Source: Choristoneura fumiferana (Eukaryota > Arthropoda > Insecta > Lepidoptera > Tortricidae). Taken from it: a DNA stretch of 64,000 nt. The stretch is from positions 13,975,889 through 14,039,888 of the forward strand of contig NC_133493.1 of assembly GCF_025370935.1 (NCBI RefSeq). The letters are read 5' to 3'. The notes beneath the pieces were generated by a model. That model was given only the letters and a program-made list of their open reading frames with translations, searched no databases and was not told the DNA's origin. Position 1 is the stretch's first letter. The number at the start of each line of letters is the position of its first letter. This document shows positions 31,015 to 42,461 of this stretch, one piece after another. A program made the translations under genes and the position numbers.

Positions 31015-31160
31015 AGCTTAGATCTGGAAGAAAAATTGTGCACGTTATATTACGTTGTTCGTCTCGACTGACCAAGTGACCACCTCAAACTCGTTTGTCG
31101 TTTGCTTTACTTACGGCCTCGAGAGCAACTTGCACAATTTTTCTTCAGGTCTAAACTGTG
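31015..31160. mobile_element. Decayed foldback
   Basis: 'CTTAGATCTGGAAGAAAAAT' with TGTGC (31017 onward) pairs imperfectly with 'GCACAATTTTTCTTCAGGTC' (31132 onward). It is an old hairpin element; its limits are approximate. Confidence 0.5.
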
Positions 31161-32076
31161 CTTTATGGACGTTAAGTTTGTTGTGTGCGTGCATGTGCAT
31201 GTGTGTGTTATGTCAAATTTCATTTTAGGTGCACCCGCGAGATAGCGCTTACGCGCTACCATACATGCAAATCTGGCCATAGAGTTGTCACTCTTTTTCT
31301 ACATAGGTACTTATACTCTTTGGATTCGATTCTTGCGGATCACTGGCATAAGCCGAGTCCTGAGGCTGAGTCGCTTTCCCTTTTAATAGTTTGTACTATA
31401 ATTTATGCATAACGTGTAAAAAAAACTATTGAATATATATTTTTTTTTTTATAACTATTAACTCTTTTGGCCTTTGTTCATTTGTTTATTTTGGGCGTAT
31501 GTTTTTTGTCCACTGGGATGTTTTTCGGCTGACATGATAAAGAAAGACTTATTTATAATATCAGTATAGTATATGGATGGATGGGTTGTCAGTGACAAGT
31601 AAACATCAATTAAAAACAATTTTAAACATAGACAAAATTTAACTATAGACAAAAAACAAAATTGGTCATTTTCGTGTTTCCCACTCGTTTGTTGTTGTTT
31701 ATCATTTGCGTTTGCCATAGTTATTACTTAAGTATAAGTATGTAAAAGTTTTAAAAAGTTAATTTTCTCTTAATATTTTCTTTAATAAGTACTAGTCGTA
31801 AAAAATATTGTTTGCAATGCAACGTATAAATAAGTCAAAAGCTCGAAGCGTCTTTTTCTTACGATGTTCGCCGCGCTCACATCGTAACCTACGCCACTCG
31901 CCTTTTTTGACTTTTGCATAAAATACTACTCTGTACGTTATTTTTATTAACATAATTGTTTTACTCCTCCAATTCCAAGCCTCACTTCAGCACGTGTTTT
32001 ATACTACTATAAACTCATTCAGTTGCCTGCGCGTGCGTCACGAGTTTGCGCAGACTGCCTTGACACAGTCCGTCTG
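31161..32076. other. Unassigned intergenic DNA
   Basis: No gene recognised. 31480-31535 has a faint RTE-like tail ('CACTGGGATGTTTTTCGGCT' then GACATGATAA). Confidence 0.4.
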
Positions 32077-32206
32077 CAGGGCTACTACGAAACTCGAAAC
32101 ACGAAGTTCGTGTCGTGCGGTCCCTCTCGCTCTCGTATTAAATAGTGTAAGTGTCAGAGGGACCGCACGACACGAACTTCGAGTTTCGAGTTTCGTAGTA
32201 GACCTG
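32077..32206. mobile_element. Foldback element D, copy 2
   Basis: CAGGGCTACTACGAAACTCG at the left and ACTTCGAGTTTCGAGTTTCG at the right, pairing almost throughout. CTG lies on both flanks. Both strands give look-alike short peptides because the element is palindromic; these are not genes. Confidence 0.85.
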
Positions 32207-32484
32207 CTGGCCCCAAACACCGTTATGCGCCTAATGTAGCACGTTTACCTTGCCCATAGACAAACAACCCAATAGAAATTCCAAAAAATATTATAAATGA
32301 AACGGATACAAAATTCAGATCTATTTTCAAGAAGACATTAATATCTAAGGCGTATTATAAAGTTAATGATTATATCATGGATATTTGGAAATAATTCCGA
32401 TCCGCATTAGCGATCCCTTCAAATAGCGAACCTACTGTGTTAAATAGTTGTGATGTATACATATCATTTAATAATATTGTAAAT

Positions 32485-32630
32485 CTGTTTAAAAAAAAAT
32501 ACCTCGTTGAGTTTCTTGCCGGATACTTCTCAACAGAGGTTTTTCCGAACCGGTGGTAGATTTTTTTTGACATTCATGTTATAGCCTAAATTGAATAAAG
32601 ATATTTTGACTTTGACTTTGACTTTGAAAG
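32485..32630 (+). mobile_element. LINE-G 3' end
   Basis: 'GAGTTTCTTGCCGGATACTT', 'CCGAACCGGTGGTAGATTTT' and a terminal TTTGACTTTGACTTTGACTT repeat. It is the best-preserved family-G tail in the window. Confidence 0.75.
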
Positions 32631-32638
32631 ATCAAGCG

Positions 32639-32931
32639 TAAGGCCGTGACCACACCGCTGCATAAAAAACGGTGACGGTACGGAATCCAAGTGACGCACC
32701 ATATGCGCACCGTTTTTATTGCATGCACCGCTGCTTATAATACGCAAACGGTGCGGAATCACACTGACGTGAAGTAAACGTCAGGACTTACCGCATGCTC
32801 ACTCAAAAGTCATGATGCACACACGCACGGCACGCACGGTGTTGAGTGCATGCGATAAAACGGTGCACATACAATGCGTCACTGCGATTCCGTACCGTCA
32901 CCGTTTTTTAAGCAGCGGTGTGGCCTCCTTA
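32639..32931. mobile_element. Palindromic MITE, GC-richer
   Basis: 'CACACCGCTGCATAAAAAAC' plus 'GGTGACGGTACGGAATCC' at the left pairs with 'GATTCCGTACCGTCACCGTT' and 'AAGCAGCGGTGTGGCC' at the right. The arms continue inward through 'GCACCGTTTT...GCATGCAC'. TAA at both edges may be a 3-bp duplication. Confidence 0.75.
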
Positions 32932-33239
32932 ACGCGGCTTACGCGCGCGGCAAGTGTGGCACTTTTGCGCCGAGGAAACTCAGGAGGGGGTATTTGAGTT
33001 TAATGTAATGACAAAGTAATAAGTAATTACCCCTACGAGATTAATTAGTAAAATTGCAAATACAATTCAAATATTAAACTTTTGTGATTTTCACTCATAA
33101 CTACCTAAATACCACAATAACTATTACCAACGCAATAAATAAGTGTAATGTATGATTGTTTTTTTGGAGTCTTTTTTTTTTTATTTCAACTCCAAATTTG
33201 TTACTTTTACGGGTGTCCCGTGAAACCATATCGAAAATA

Positions 33240-33420
33240 CGAACTGAGACATGGATGCACAGAAAAACCATAAAAAGAGACCAGCATTGGGAATCGAACC
33301 CAGGTCTTCAGCAATCCGTGCTGCGTGCTATAACCCCTACACCACCGCTGGACAGGAATCTAGACACGAGTTTTTCCTATGCATACATATCTCAGGTTGC
33401 TTATTTCTACTCCGCTACTT
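33240..33420 (-). mobile_element. SINE C with intact B-box
   Basis: On the - strand the tRNA-like head is 'GGTGGTGTAGGGGTTATAGC' (A-box) ... 'GACCTGGGTTCGATTCCC' (B-box), then a body ending in an A-rich tail (visible on + as TTTTTTTTTTATTTCAACTC at 33173). The head-side flank to about 33420 is shared with 36845-37020, so both copies carry the same ~60-bp extension. Confidence 0.75.
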
Positions 33421-33525
33421 ATACTGGGACTGGGCCCGCGTGGGAACTACGGCCCAAGTCCTCTCATTCTGAGAGGAGGCCTGTGCCCAGCAGTGGGACG
33501 TCTATAGGATGAGATGATGATGATA
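33421..33525 (+). mobile_element. SINE A 3' end
   Basis: 'ACTGGGCCCGCGTGGGAACT' and 'GAGGAGGCCTGTGCCCAGCA' with a GATGATGATGAT tail: the 3' third of SINE A. Confidence 0.75.
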
Positions 33526-33799
33526 GTATTGGATAGCCGCCCGTTTGTTGATAGAACATACATTATAAGGATGAGGAAACATGCGAACAGGTTGCAACAG
33601 ATGTTTTTCACTTGGATTACAAGTATCACAACAGTGAATCATCATGCTATGTTTTGTTTTGTTGCCCACTTGATAAGAGAGGAATTGTGAAATGTTTGCC
33701 TTTTAAGATATGAAAAGGATTTTAAAGTGATATTGACTAGTATCGATTGGATAGCAACATAATAATAATAAACATCTGTATTGCCACAAACTTAACCTA

Positions 33800-34075
33800 G
33801 ACATTCATCCCAGCCTATATACGTCCCACTGCTGGGCACAGGCCTCCTCTCATAATGAGAGGGCTTGGGCAGAAGTTCTCACGCGGGCCCAGTGCGGATT
33901 GGGAACTTCACACACACCGTTGAATTGCTTCGCAGGTTTGTGCAGGTTTCCTCACGATGTTTTCCTTCACCGTAAAGCTCGTGGTAAATTTCAAATGAAA
34001 TTCCGCACATGAATTTCGAAAAACACAGAGGTGCGAGCCGGGGTTTGAACCCGCGATCCTCTGCTTGAGACATTA
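33800..34075 (-). mobile_element. SINE A, near full-length
   Basis: It is the reverse complement of the layout at 9511-9795: tail at 33800 ('CCCAGCCTATATACGTCCCA'), body 'TTGTGCAGGTTTCCTCACGA', head with B-box complement 'GGGGTTTGAACCC' at about 34042. Confidence 0.8.
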
Positions 34076-34279
34076 TAATATAAAGAATACTTAAACTTAG
34101 AAAATTATAACAATGCGCATAATAAGAGCAATGGGTCCCAATCACAGCATATGGCCTATGTTACTTAGCGCTGGTTTACAGGGTCCCTTCGAAGAGGGCC
34201 GGTCGCAGTAATTATCACTAAGTATACTTTAGAAAGCACAAATTGTTCGTTGAATAAAGAATTTTAACAATGTTGAAAT

Positions 34280-34475
34280 CCATACTAAAGTGCGTGTGTT
34301 TGTATGTATGTTTGTCCGTCTTTTACGTCGAAACGGAGCAAAGGATCGACGTGATTTTTGGCATAGAGTGACATAGGCTACTTTTTATCCCGGAAAAATG
34401 CACAGTTCCCGAGGGAGGAGCGCGCAATAACCGAATTCCACGCGGGCGGAGCCGCGGACAAAAGCTAGTAGACTA
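34280..34475 (+). repeat. Dispersed repeat ending AAAGCTAGT
   Basis: 'GACATAGGCTACTTTTTATC' followed by 'CCGGAAAAATGCACAGTTCC' and 'GGCGGAGCCGCGGACAAAAG'. It shares its end with 28490-28600 and 55640-55670. Confidence 0.65.
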
Positions 34476-35247
34476 TATGAACTGGGTCGAGCGTGAAACG
34501 TTAAGTGTGCCGAATAACTGTTTCAGACGATAATAATAGCCTTATTACATTTCAGTATTTTTAATTCGTGGATTCTTTAAGATTCGACCATTTTCACAAT
34601 AACTTGTTGTAGAATGCATCGTATTTTTTTTTCTAAACTACACTTGAGATCAAAGAAATGGAGTCACCCTTGCAAATTTTTACGTTTCCATGATAACACT
34701 TACGAACTAAAAAACATAAAAATCAACGTAATTAAGTATATCTCTTCACTTTGGCAATTCTTCTATCACTATCCTGAGGGAACTAAACAATTATCCCATT
34801 TTTTCTCTGCACAAGAATCTGCCTAAAACCTTCAAGAGCACTACACTGCATCTGTTCACATTTGAAAACATGAACCAATCACACACAAGACAGTCACCAT
34901 AACATGATTTTCTTCTTTAAAAATATAATTTCACATCAAACCTGCGGCTGTACAGGCTTAATTCCTTTGCCCTACTCCCGACGGACGAACTTAAAAAAAA
35001 TCTTCTTAATCGATAAGTGTGTCAATGTCACCTTTGACCGCGTTCCGCGCATGCGCGTGGCCAGCGGCACGTGGTCGCCATTACGTCGCCGCACGCGCCG
35101 AAAGCGAAACCTCTGACGTCAAGACAAGATTGCCGCTACAGGATCTAGATTGGTGTGATTGGTTAAAGTATTGAAATCATGCGTATCCGTATGAAAGAGT
35201 TTTGCAATAAGGTAGAAGTCCGATTTCTGGCATTAAAAGAAAAAATA
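34476..35247. other. Unassigned; GC-rich patch at 35030-35120
   Basis: Nothing gene-like except a GC- and CG-rich patch that contains CGCGCATGCGCGT (35046-35058), close to the NRF-1-type palindrome found in promoters of nuclear-encoded mitochondrial genes. No initiator or exon can be tied to it. Confidence 0.3.
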
Positions 35248-35277
35248 ACAACTACTGGGACAGTGCCCAGTAGTTGT
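35248..35277. repeat. Perfect 12-bp hairpin
   Basis: ACAACTACTGGG, six bases, CCCAGTAGTTGT. It is a compact perfect stem; its origin is unknown. It lies next to 'GGTGACAGCAGGG', a phrase also seen at 47580. Confidence 0.7.
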
Positions 35278-36179
35278 CATCTTTACTTCTATGCCACTAC
35301 CACGAGGTGACAGCAGGGATTTATATTAGGGATGTATAAAAAATGGAACTTTGATATCTTGAAATATATACGGTTCATGCAGAAAAATGCTACTTTAAAA
35401 TACATCAATAAGGAAAACTGTTCGTCCTGAATATCATCAAAAATTTAATCTTCCGTGGTAAAATTGATTGTAAGAAATAATGACCCGTAGGCTCGTAAAA
35501 TTGCCATTGGTCCACTGCCCTGCATTTGGCTGTTACACTTAAAATAGATTTGTTTTCAATAAAATTCAGTCTATGTATTGCATATTTAATTTTGCTCCTA
35601 ATTTATATTTGCCAAAATTCTATTCAGGCTTGATTAAATTGCGACGAAAATATGTTTTAAATATCAACACATATATATTCACATTTTGACAAAATTGTCT
35701 TTGTACGGTACCTATTAATTTTGCTCCGCACAGCATGGTGCTATTAATTGGGAATTAGTGTGTCGAACACTAGGACATTGTGATTGAAAAATAATATTAG
35801 GTACAATTATAAAATTTAAACACACAAGTTTATTAATTAAGTATTAATTTATCAGCACATTCTTTAAAACTTTAACTAAGTAGGTACTTAATGCTTAATT
35901 ATAAAACGGATTGCGGTATGATGAGTCACTGAGTGAGACCCAGTAGAGCATTGCAAGTGCAAGATAATGGGGTTCCCGGATCCAGAGGGGAATCCCGAGA
36001 CTTCCGCAAAGGACATTAAGGGGCTTAAAGGGGCTTTTTATCTTTTATTTTTATTTTTATTCTTTCAATGGAGACAGCAATATGTATAGTAATGTTAATA
36101 TCGACGGGGAATGTTTGAGCCGATTACGATACGCAGTCGGGGTTTTTGAATTTTTTCTTTTTTTATATTAAATTAAAAA
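35278..36179. other. Unassigned AT-rich DNA
   Basis: No gene. 35735-35790 ('TGCTATTAATTGGGAATTAG' ... 'CACTAGGACATT') distantly resembles pieces at 47590-47630 and 52025-52075, probably relics of one dispersed family. Confidence 0.4.
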
Positions 36180-36431
36180 AAAATATCATGGGACACTTGA
36201 CACAAATTGACCTAGTCCCAAACTAAGCAAAGCTTGTACTATGGACACTAGGCAACGGATAAACATACTTCTACAGATAAATACATACTTAAATACATAT
36301 ATATTAAACATATAAGACCCGAGAACAAACAGTCATGTTTTATTATTCATACAAATATCTGCCCCGGCCGGGAATCGAAACCGGGAGCTTAAGCTTCGTA
36401 GTCTGTTCTCTAACCACTTGGCCATCCTGTC
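36180..36431 (-). mobile_element. SINE B copy
   Basis: 'ATCATGGGACACTTGACACA' to 'CACTTGGCCATCCTGTC'. The B-box complement is GGGAATCGAAACC, one change from the better copies. Confidence 0.8.
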
Positions 36432-36844
36432 AAAATAAAAAAAAATAGCCGAATTTCTGTATAATAACCTGACTAGTAAATTTTTCAAATACAAGTCGCT
36501 AGATATAAGATTAGCTTAGATATATAATAACATCGCTAAAAACCCTGATTTCAAATGAAAAAACTGCATTCAAATCGGTTCACCCGCTTAAGAGCTACGG
36601 TGCCACAGACAGGCACACAGACACACATAGCGGTCAAACTTATAACACCCCTCTTTTTGCGTCGGGGATTAAAAACCAAGCACGGCACGGACATTTGTAC
36701 TTATCTATGTCATTTATATCGTATATGCCATATATACTAAGTACATAATTGGCAACACGTGCTTTATCTTATCAATAGCGTCGTGCTCGCCCGCGTGCAA
36801 GGTTTGCCAATTATCATTAACTCCGATAATAATTATAGGGACAG

Positions 36845-37020
36845 TTAAGTTAAAAATATAAACTGAGACATGGATGCACAGAAAAACCAGAAAAAGAGAC
36901 CAGCACTGGGAATCCGTGCTGCGTGCTATAACCCCTACACCACCGCTGGACAGGAATCTAGACACGAATTTTTCCTATGCATACATATCTCAGGTTGCTT
37001 ATTTCTACTATGCTACTTAA
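36845..37020 (-). mobile_element. SINE C lacking its B-box
   Basis: It matches 33240-33420 closely, except that 21 bases covering the B-box are missing: here 'CACTGGGAATCCGTGCTGCG', there 'ATTGGGAATCGAACCC' ... 'AGCAATCCGTGCTGCG'. AATC brackets the missing piece, so the loss looks like a deletion between 4-base repeats. This copy should be dead for polymerase III. Confidence 0.8.
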
Positions 37021-37199
37021 GCAGCAGCACAGTTAATTTGTATCGTGTACTGAGACGTTTTAAGGTCATTTTTTATGGGCGAAGACATCAGTGTGGTAAG
37101 CTGGTTGTACTGGTATATGTAGATTTGAGTTGTGCTGACGTTTTAAATGAAGAATTTTCCAAGCGTTGTGAGTGCGATGAACTTTTAAAACTATGGGCA

Positions 37200-37320
37200 T
37201 AAAAACCGGATAAGTGAGAGTCGGACTCGCGCACGAAGGGCTCCGTACTATCTATAAAACATTAGACACTAGTAAAAAATCAAGTTTGTTGTATGGTAGC
37301 CCCCCCTCAAATATTTATTT
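37200..37320 (+). repeat. Dispersed repeat terminus
   Basis: 'ACCGGATAAGTGAGAGTCGG' and 'CTCGCGCACGAAGGGCTCCG': the inverted counterpart of the end at 46940-46985 (CCCTTCGTGCGCGAGGCCG). Confidence 0.6.
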
Positions 37321-37384
37321 TATTGTAATTTAATTATTTATTTTTAAAGACACAAGTATAGATTCTGTGAATATTTCAAGCATC

Positions 37385-37690
37385 TACCTGTACCTCTCCA
37401 TTTCTTCTGTGGATGTCGTAAGAGGCAACTGAGGATATAGGTTAAGGTGTACCGTAGGCGACAGGCTAGCAACCTGTCACAATATTGTACCGTTTTTGTC
37501 AAACTGCAGGTCGTAGGACCTTGTGCAAGGTCCGCCCGGATAGCTACCACCATCTTGCTCGCTAATCCTGCTGTGAAGCAGCAGTGCTTGCACTGTTGTG
37601 TTTCGGCGTGGAGAGTAAGACAGCCGGTGAAATTACTGGCACTTGAGGTATCCCATCTTAGGCCTCTAGGTTGGCAACGCATTTTGATTT
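37385..37690 (+). mobile_element. LINE 3' fragment joined to family E
   Basis: 37390-37498 ('CTCCATTTCTTCTGTGGATG' ... 'ACCGTTTTTGTCAAACTGCA') is the same element as 37795-37915. It stops abruptly and family E begins ('GGTCGTAGGACCTTGTGCAA' ... 'CCTCTAGGTTGGCAACGCAT'). Either E inserted into the LINE remnant or the two abut by chance. Confidence 0.6.
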
Positions 37691-37794
37691 GGAATTTAGC
37701 TGTATTTAAGAGCACATCTTCCTTGAATTAGACACAAAAGCTATACACAAAGAAGACACGAGAGCAACAAGTGACTGAATTCATTTTAACTAAA

Positions 37795-38025
37795 TTGAAA
37801 ACTATTGAACTCCATTTCTTCCGTGGATGTCGTAAGAGGCGACAAAGGACAATAGGTATACCGTAGGTGGCAGGCTTATCAACCTGTCACTATTGTATAA
37901 TTTTTTGTCAAACTTTTAACCTAAAATTGCCAAAAGTGGCTCCAAAGCGGAACGTTTCGTGTGCTCTGCCTACCTCATTTGGATACAGGCGTGATGTTTG
38001 TGTGTGTGTGTATGTTGTGTGTGAA
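37795..38025 (+). mobile_element. LINE 3' end with GT tail
   Basis: 'CTCCATTTCTTCCGTGGATG', 'TAGGTGGCAGGCTTATCAAC', 'AAGTGGCTCCAAAGCGGAAC' and 'TGTTTGTGTGTGTGTGTATG'. The last part is shared with 21890-22011. Confidence 0.65.
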
Positions 38026-38089
38026 AACCATTGAATTGCATCGCAGATGTTTTCTTACACCGTAAATCTCGTGATCAATTTCAAATGTT

Positions 38090-38892
38090 AAATCAAATTT
38101 TAAGTTGCCATGGCTTTGTTTATTATACGTAGTATTTCATACTTACTTAAATTATTTCAATTGTTTTGTGGTTCCTAACAACAAGGATGACGCAAGTAAT
38201 AATACTGCGCATGCAATTAATTATGTACTCGTATAATTGCATAGCCGAGATACTCGACGAGTCACTGTGACAGACCAAAAGTAGAATCAAACATAGTGTA
38301 TGACTAATGCGGAGTTCCGAAAATTTGCTTATTGCGTTAGAATATGAACTGGTTTGCTCAATCCATTACACTCGATGCTCCAAAACAAGTTAGAAAAGTG
38401 GTATGTCATCCACGTACCTAAACAGTTTTTCTGCCTGTTTCTGCTTACAAAATTGAAGAAAGATTTTCTGGATCCTCGTGATCAACATTGGTTGGCTATT
38501 ATTAATTAATGATCATGTGAGAACATTATTATGGTATATTTCCGCAGATTTCGATGCCAACATTGTTCTGTAAAATTAAAGTACCTACAAGGAATGAAAA
38601 CAAGGATAAAACCCAGACTAAAATAGAAGCTGTATTTACTTAAAACTTAGTATCAGGAAGATACATAGTATAAGGAAGGAGATCATACTGATTGAGCAGC
38701 TAGAAAACCCCCGTTTCCAGTTGGTTTTATACGTGATTAAATTGCTATTCTATTTATTTGTATACTTACAATAGGTAGTCTTCATGTTTTCCATGGTCTG
38801 AAGATCCTCTACAGCTACTATTCTTATAATTATTGCTAACTTGAAATAAATTAACTTGTTTACTTTCCAATGTGTGCGTTTTTGAAATCTAA
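38090..38892. other. Unassigned intergenic DNA
   Basis: No gene or clear repeat recognised beyond a ~50-bp SINE A body fragment just upstream (38035-38090). Confidence 0.45.
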
Positions 38893-39035
38893 ATTAGTCA
38901 AAGTCAAAATATCTTTATGCAATTTAGGCTACAACGAGCACTTATGAATGTCAAAAAAAATCTACCACCGGTTCGGAAAAAAACCTCTGTTGTGAAGAAT
39001 CCGGCAAGAAACTCAACGAGGTATATATTTTTTAT
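38893..39035 (-). mobile_element. LINE-G 3' end
   Basis: 'TTAGTCAAAGTCAAAATATC', 'TGAATGTCAAAAAAAATCTA' and 'CCGGTTCGGAAAAAAACCTC'. It is uninterrupted and serves as the reference for the broken copy at 10503-10745. Confidence 0.75.
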
Positions 39036-39918
39036 TAGTACACAGATTTGATCTTGTGTTTGTTTGTTTGTAATGGAGAAACTTAAATATTACAAAAGGA
39101 ATTGATTTCATAATTTGTTCATCTAAAGAAAGCTACATTTACTAACGATTGACAAAGGCCACATTATATGGAAGAGATCCCTTTATGGGATAAAATCGTC
39201 TTTGTACACCTTTTTTATATAAGAGGGGGCAAACCTAATACAAAAAACAAAATCAACACGAAGGGTATAGGTGTGTTGCCGGCCCTTTGAGAGACTGATC
39301 TCATTTTTTAAAGATCCCGAAGTTGAAAATCTGTTGCAGAGTTGTTTGACGACTTTTATTCGACGTTGTGCTCTATTTTAAATAATTTACGTAACGAATT
39401 GTTTGTCTCATGTTGCGACTGACGACCGCGCCTCCCAATGACGAATGCAGAGATCAATCATTATTGTCTTCGTGTCAAACAGATCATTGCTATCAGTGGC
39501 ACACAGTTGTGATTTTTATTTACAAACACAATGTTTAGAACGTCTTATAAACTGTGAACTAAAACCTATCATTTATGAATAAATGTAGGTTGATTTAATT
39601 TGATTTACGGATCGCACGAAGAGTTTCTCCATTTCACCAGTCTCCCGGTGAATGGAGTTTTTTCATGGAGAATTTCTTTCATTTACAATCTATTGTCCTA
39701 AACTACTGGCTTGTCAATCAACAAAGTAAATTCGTTGACTGTCTACTTTTTAAAAATTTTGTTTTGATGATGACCTAGTGGCCGTAGTACCGAATACACG
39801 GAAATTTCAAGTACATAGGTATCTACTACATTTTTACTTTTTATAGTGCCATCGATCGATACTATCTTTAATACGTAAGACACTATTGGTTGGCTGTAAT
39901 TACCTATCTCCTACTTTT
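39036..39918. other. Unassigned intergenic DNA
   Basis: No gene recognised. Bases 39130-39350 include phrases ('AGGGATCCC'-like, 'GGGTATAGGTGTGTTGCCGG') typical of retrotransposon 3' ends, but I cannot assign them. Confidence 0.4.
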
Positions 39919-39957
39919 TATATAAATACAGCCCTGTGACAGACAGATGCACTTCAG
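39919..39957 (+). promoter_or_regulatory. TATA plus initiator-like pair
   Basis: TATATAAAT at 39919-39927 and TCAGA at 39954-39958 are about 35 bases apart. Downstream sequence stays open in one frame from an ATG at 40181 (52 codons, stop at 40337-40339; contains NWWWEKITYNGIRLC). I do not recognise that frame. This could be a small or non-coding transcription unit, or chance. Confidence 0.35.
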
Positions 39958-40409
39958 AAGAAAAGGTTAGCTCAAAATCTCAGCTTTAAAAGCTCAGCAC
40001 TTTTTGGGTTCAGAACTAAAAATAACTGGATTCAAAAGTAAATGTAGATATAAAACTAAAGATAAACCTCGAGACCGCTACGTATACAAACCAGTTAGTA
40101 ACGAGGAAAGTCAGTTCAATCTTTGGCAATTCCGACGATGATTGCAACGCAGATTTCCATTTAGGTTCAGTTTCGGGAAAATGAACAGGACAAATACATC
40201 GAAAGATCTAAATATAAATTTTTTAGAAGAGCGCAATTTTAGCGCGGATAACTGGTGGTGGGAAAAAATAACATATAATGGAATTAGATTATGTAAACGA
40301 GATGCTGATCAAGTCATTGCCGCTTTGACGTCATTTTAAAGTCCTGACTATGACGTACACGGTAAAAGGTTAACTGCCGTGAAATTTCCGTCATGGGATG
40401 ACCATTCTA

Positions 40410-40495
40410 TTTTTTTTATTCGAATCTCTCCTAATGGTAAGAGATCACCACCGCCCATAAACAACTGCAACACCAGGGGTATTGCAGATTCTAAA
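40410..40495 (-). repeat. Dispersed family E fragment
   Basis: 'GTAAGAGATCACCACCGCCC', 'AACTGCAACACCAGGGGTAT': internal part of family E. Confidence 0.65.
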
Positions 40496-40857
40496 CAGGA
40501 AAGCGTTGTTTTTATATGTATTACATATTAAAAATTGAATTCCCTTAAATTTGTTCATTATTTCCGACCTGTTACATCACTTAGTCATATTTATTTTATA
40601 GTTCTCTTCGCCTGTTTTTTTTTAAATATCACTAATACTATTTTATATTAATACTATTCCTGGAATGAAATTTGCTTCTGTCGTCTGTTCTTCCGAATAG
40701 GCTATTACTAAACCAGTGAGTTACATCTTCCGTCTCATCTGCACTTCACTGTCAGGTGGGATAGAGTAAATCGTTGATCAATTTACTTATTTTAATACTC
40801 TATAGCCTATATTTTAGACCCTTTTTGGTATCGTGCCGTGTCACCAGGTAACATAGT

Positions 40858-40965
40858 TTTAGTGCTACGACTAAAGTAGTCTTAGTAGTCTAAAACTAGT
40901 CTTAGTTTTAGGTGGTACATTTGGAGCCAAAATAAACCTTTCTTTCTTTCTTTCCTTAAATATTA
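40858..40965 (+). repeat. Retroelement 3' end with TTTC tail
   Basis: 'CTAGTCTTAGTTTTAGGTGG', 'GGAGCCAAAATAAACC' and a TTTCTTTCTTTC tail. The same end occurs at 63785-63870. Confidence 0.6.
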
Positions 40966-41477
40966 AAAAAACATAGGTACATTCATCAACCTAACACATC
41001 TAATATTAGTTGATGTGCATTATGCGATTTCTTTATCTAGATTCTTATCATTTGCCTAAATCTTTTCATAATCACCTTATCAGTTTTCCTTATTATATAG
41101 CATAGCAACAGTTTCTAGCGTTGTTTGTACGCCATTGAACTTGCCACGCGTCATTGAGTAGATTTTATACAAACAGAACAATTATAATATTTATGATTCT
41201 CGATGGTGTTTGCATTTATTGCCATGTGATTATCATATTTTTGAAGCAGACGTTTTTCCTTTTGGACGTCATTTGTTTTGTCTTTAAATTATTTGGTTAA
41301 ACTCTAAATGTTTGACTAATACTGTTTGATGTCATTTGACATGGGATTGAATAGTAAAATTTGATTTAGTTTTCTTTGGAAGTAGAGGCTGCATGCTTTT
41401 GGAGAAATGTAATGGGCGTTTTATACTAATGTTTTGTGAAGTAGTTTGTTGATGACCCGAGAAAAGCCCAGACCCTG

Positions 41478-41607
41478 CTGGGCTACTACGAAACTCGAAA
41501 CTCGAAGTTCGTGTCGTGCGACCCCTCTGACACTTATACTGTATAATACGAGAGCGAGCGGGACGGTACGATACGAACTTCGAGTTTCGAGTTTCGTAGT
41601 AGCCCTG
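41478..41607. mobile_element. Foldback element D, copy 3
   Basis: GGGCTACTACGAAACTCGAA at the left and TTCGAGTTTCGTAGTAGCCC at the right. The flanks are CTG (left) and CAG (right), so here the 3-bp duplication has changed or been inverted. The arms are nearly perfect. Confidence 0.85.
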
Positions 41608-42461
41608 CAGGTCTCGATGATAATACTGACAAAAAAATACCTACAAAAAACTCAGCCGCAAATGAAATAGTGGTAAAGGCAGAAAGACTTTTGTTAAAAA
41701 TATTAATAAACTGTTTATGTATGTAAATACCTTTTTTATGTACGAAAAAATGAATCCTTTCTACTGCTATTGTATTCTTTACGTCAATTTCCTAATTTAC
41801 AAACCCTACTTACATTTATTACAAGAGCAATGGCTTTAACTTCTAGCTTTTGCCTTAAAGAAACGGTATGTTGACCGTTATATTTAGAAAGTGTGCCAGA
41901 GTGTAAGTATTTACAATAATTGCAAGAGCATCTAACTAAATGCATAATCTAATCTGTAGAAAAGTGGGTATAGACGACAGTAACCGGCGGATGAGCTGAT
42001 TACAAAATATGACGCAACAGAGGTTCCCATAGCACGGAGAAGGTCATTGGCACCACCTGTCTTTTTAATTTCAATATCTTTAACTTCAAGAATGCGCCTT
42101 TTTGTAGGTCAATCGTCATTTTTGACATATTTCGTAGCTATTGTTACTCTTTATTCAAATTTTGGCACACATTGTGAAACTAAAACTGTTTTCGCGCTTG
42201 TTTGTGACAGTGTCAGACATTTTATTTTTAAACTGCGCTGAAGTGCGCTGGCGCCGTGGAAAAATAATGCGCAACGCACTAAAACATTGCGAAATGATAA
42301 TTTTGATATTTGAGATAGTTTTGATTGTTTGCTACTAGGTCGTGTGCGATGTTATCGTTGATAAGATAATGTAACTAGATAATACCGCTGGAGTTGAAAA
42401 ATCATCGATTTTTATTACGGAGAGACGTGGCTTTGTGACAATTTTGATAGCGTGATTTTGC
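41608..42461. other. Unassigned intergenic DNA
   Basis: Overlapping short frames at 42047-42338 are not convincing as genes: they have no family resemblance and an AT-rich bias. Confidence 0.4.

Noticed and set aside
32038..32239. Matching ~60-80-codon frames on both strands, recurring at 41446 and 57022
   Set aside because: They come from palindromic foldback element D, which gives similar peptides on both strands.
34990..35120. GC-rich patch with an NRF-1-like palindrome considered as a gene promoter
   Set aside because: No TATA, initiator or downstream exon could be tied to it, so it is recorded only as a feature of unassigned DNA.
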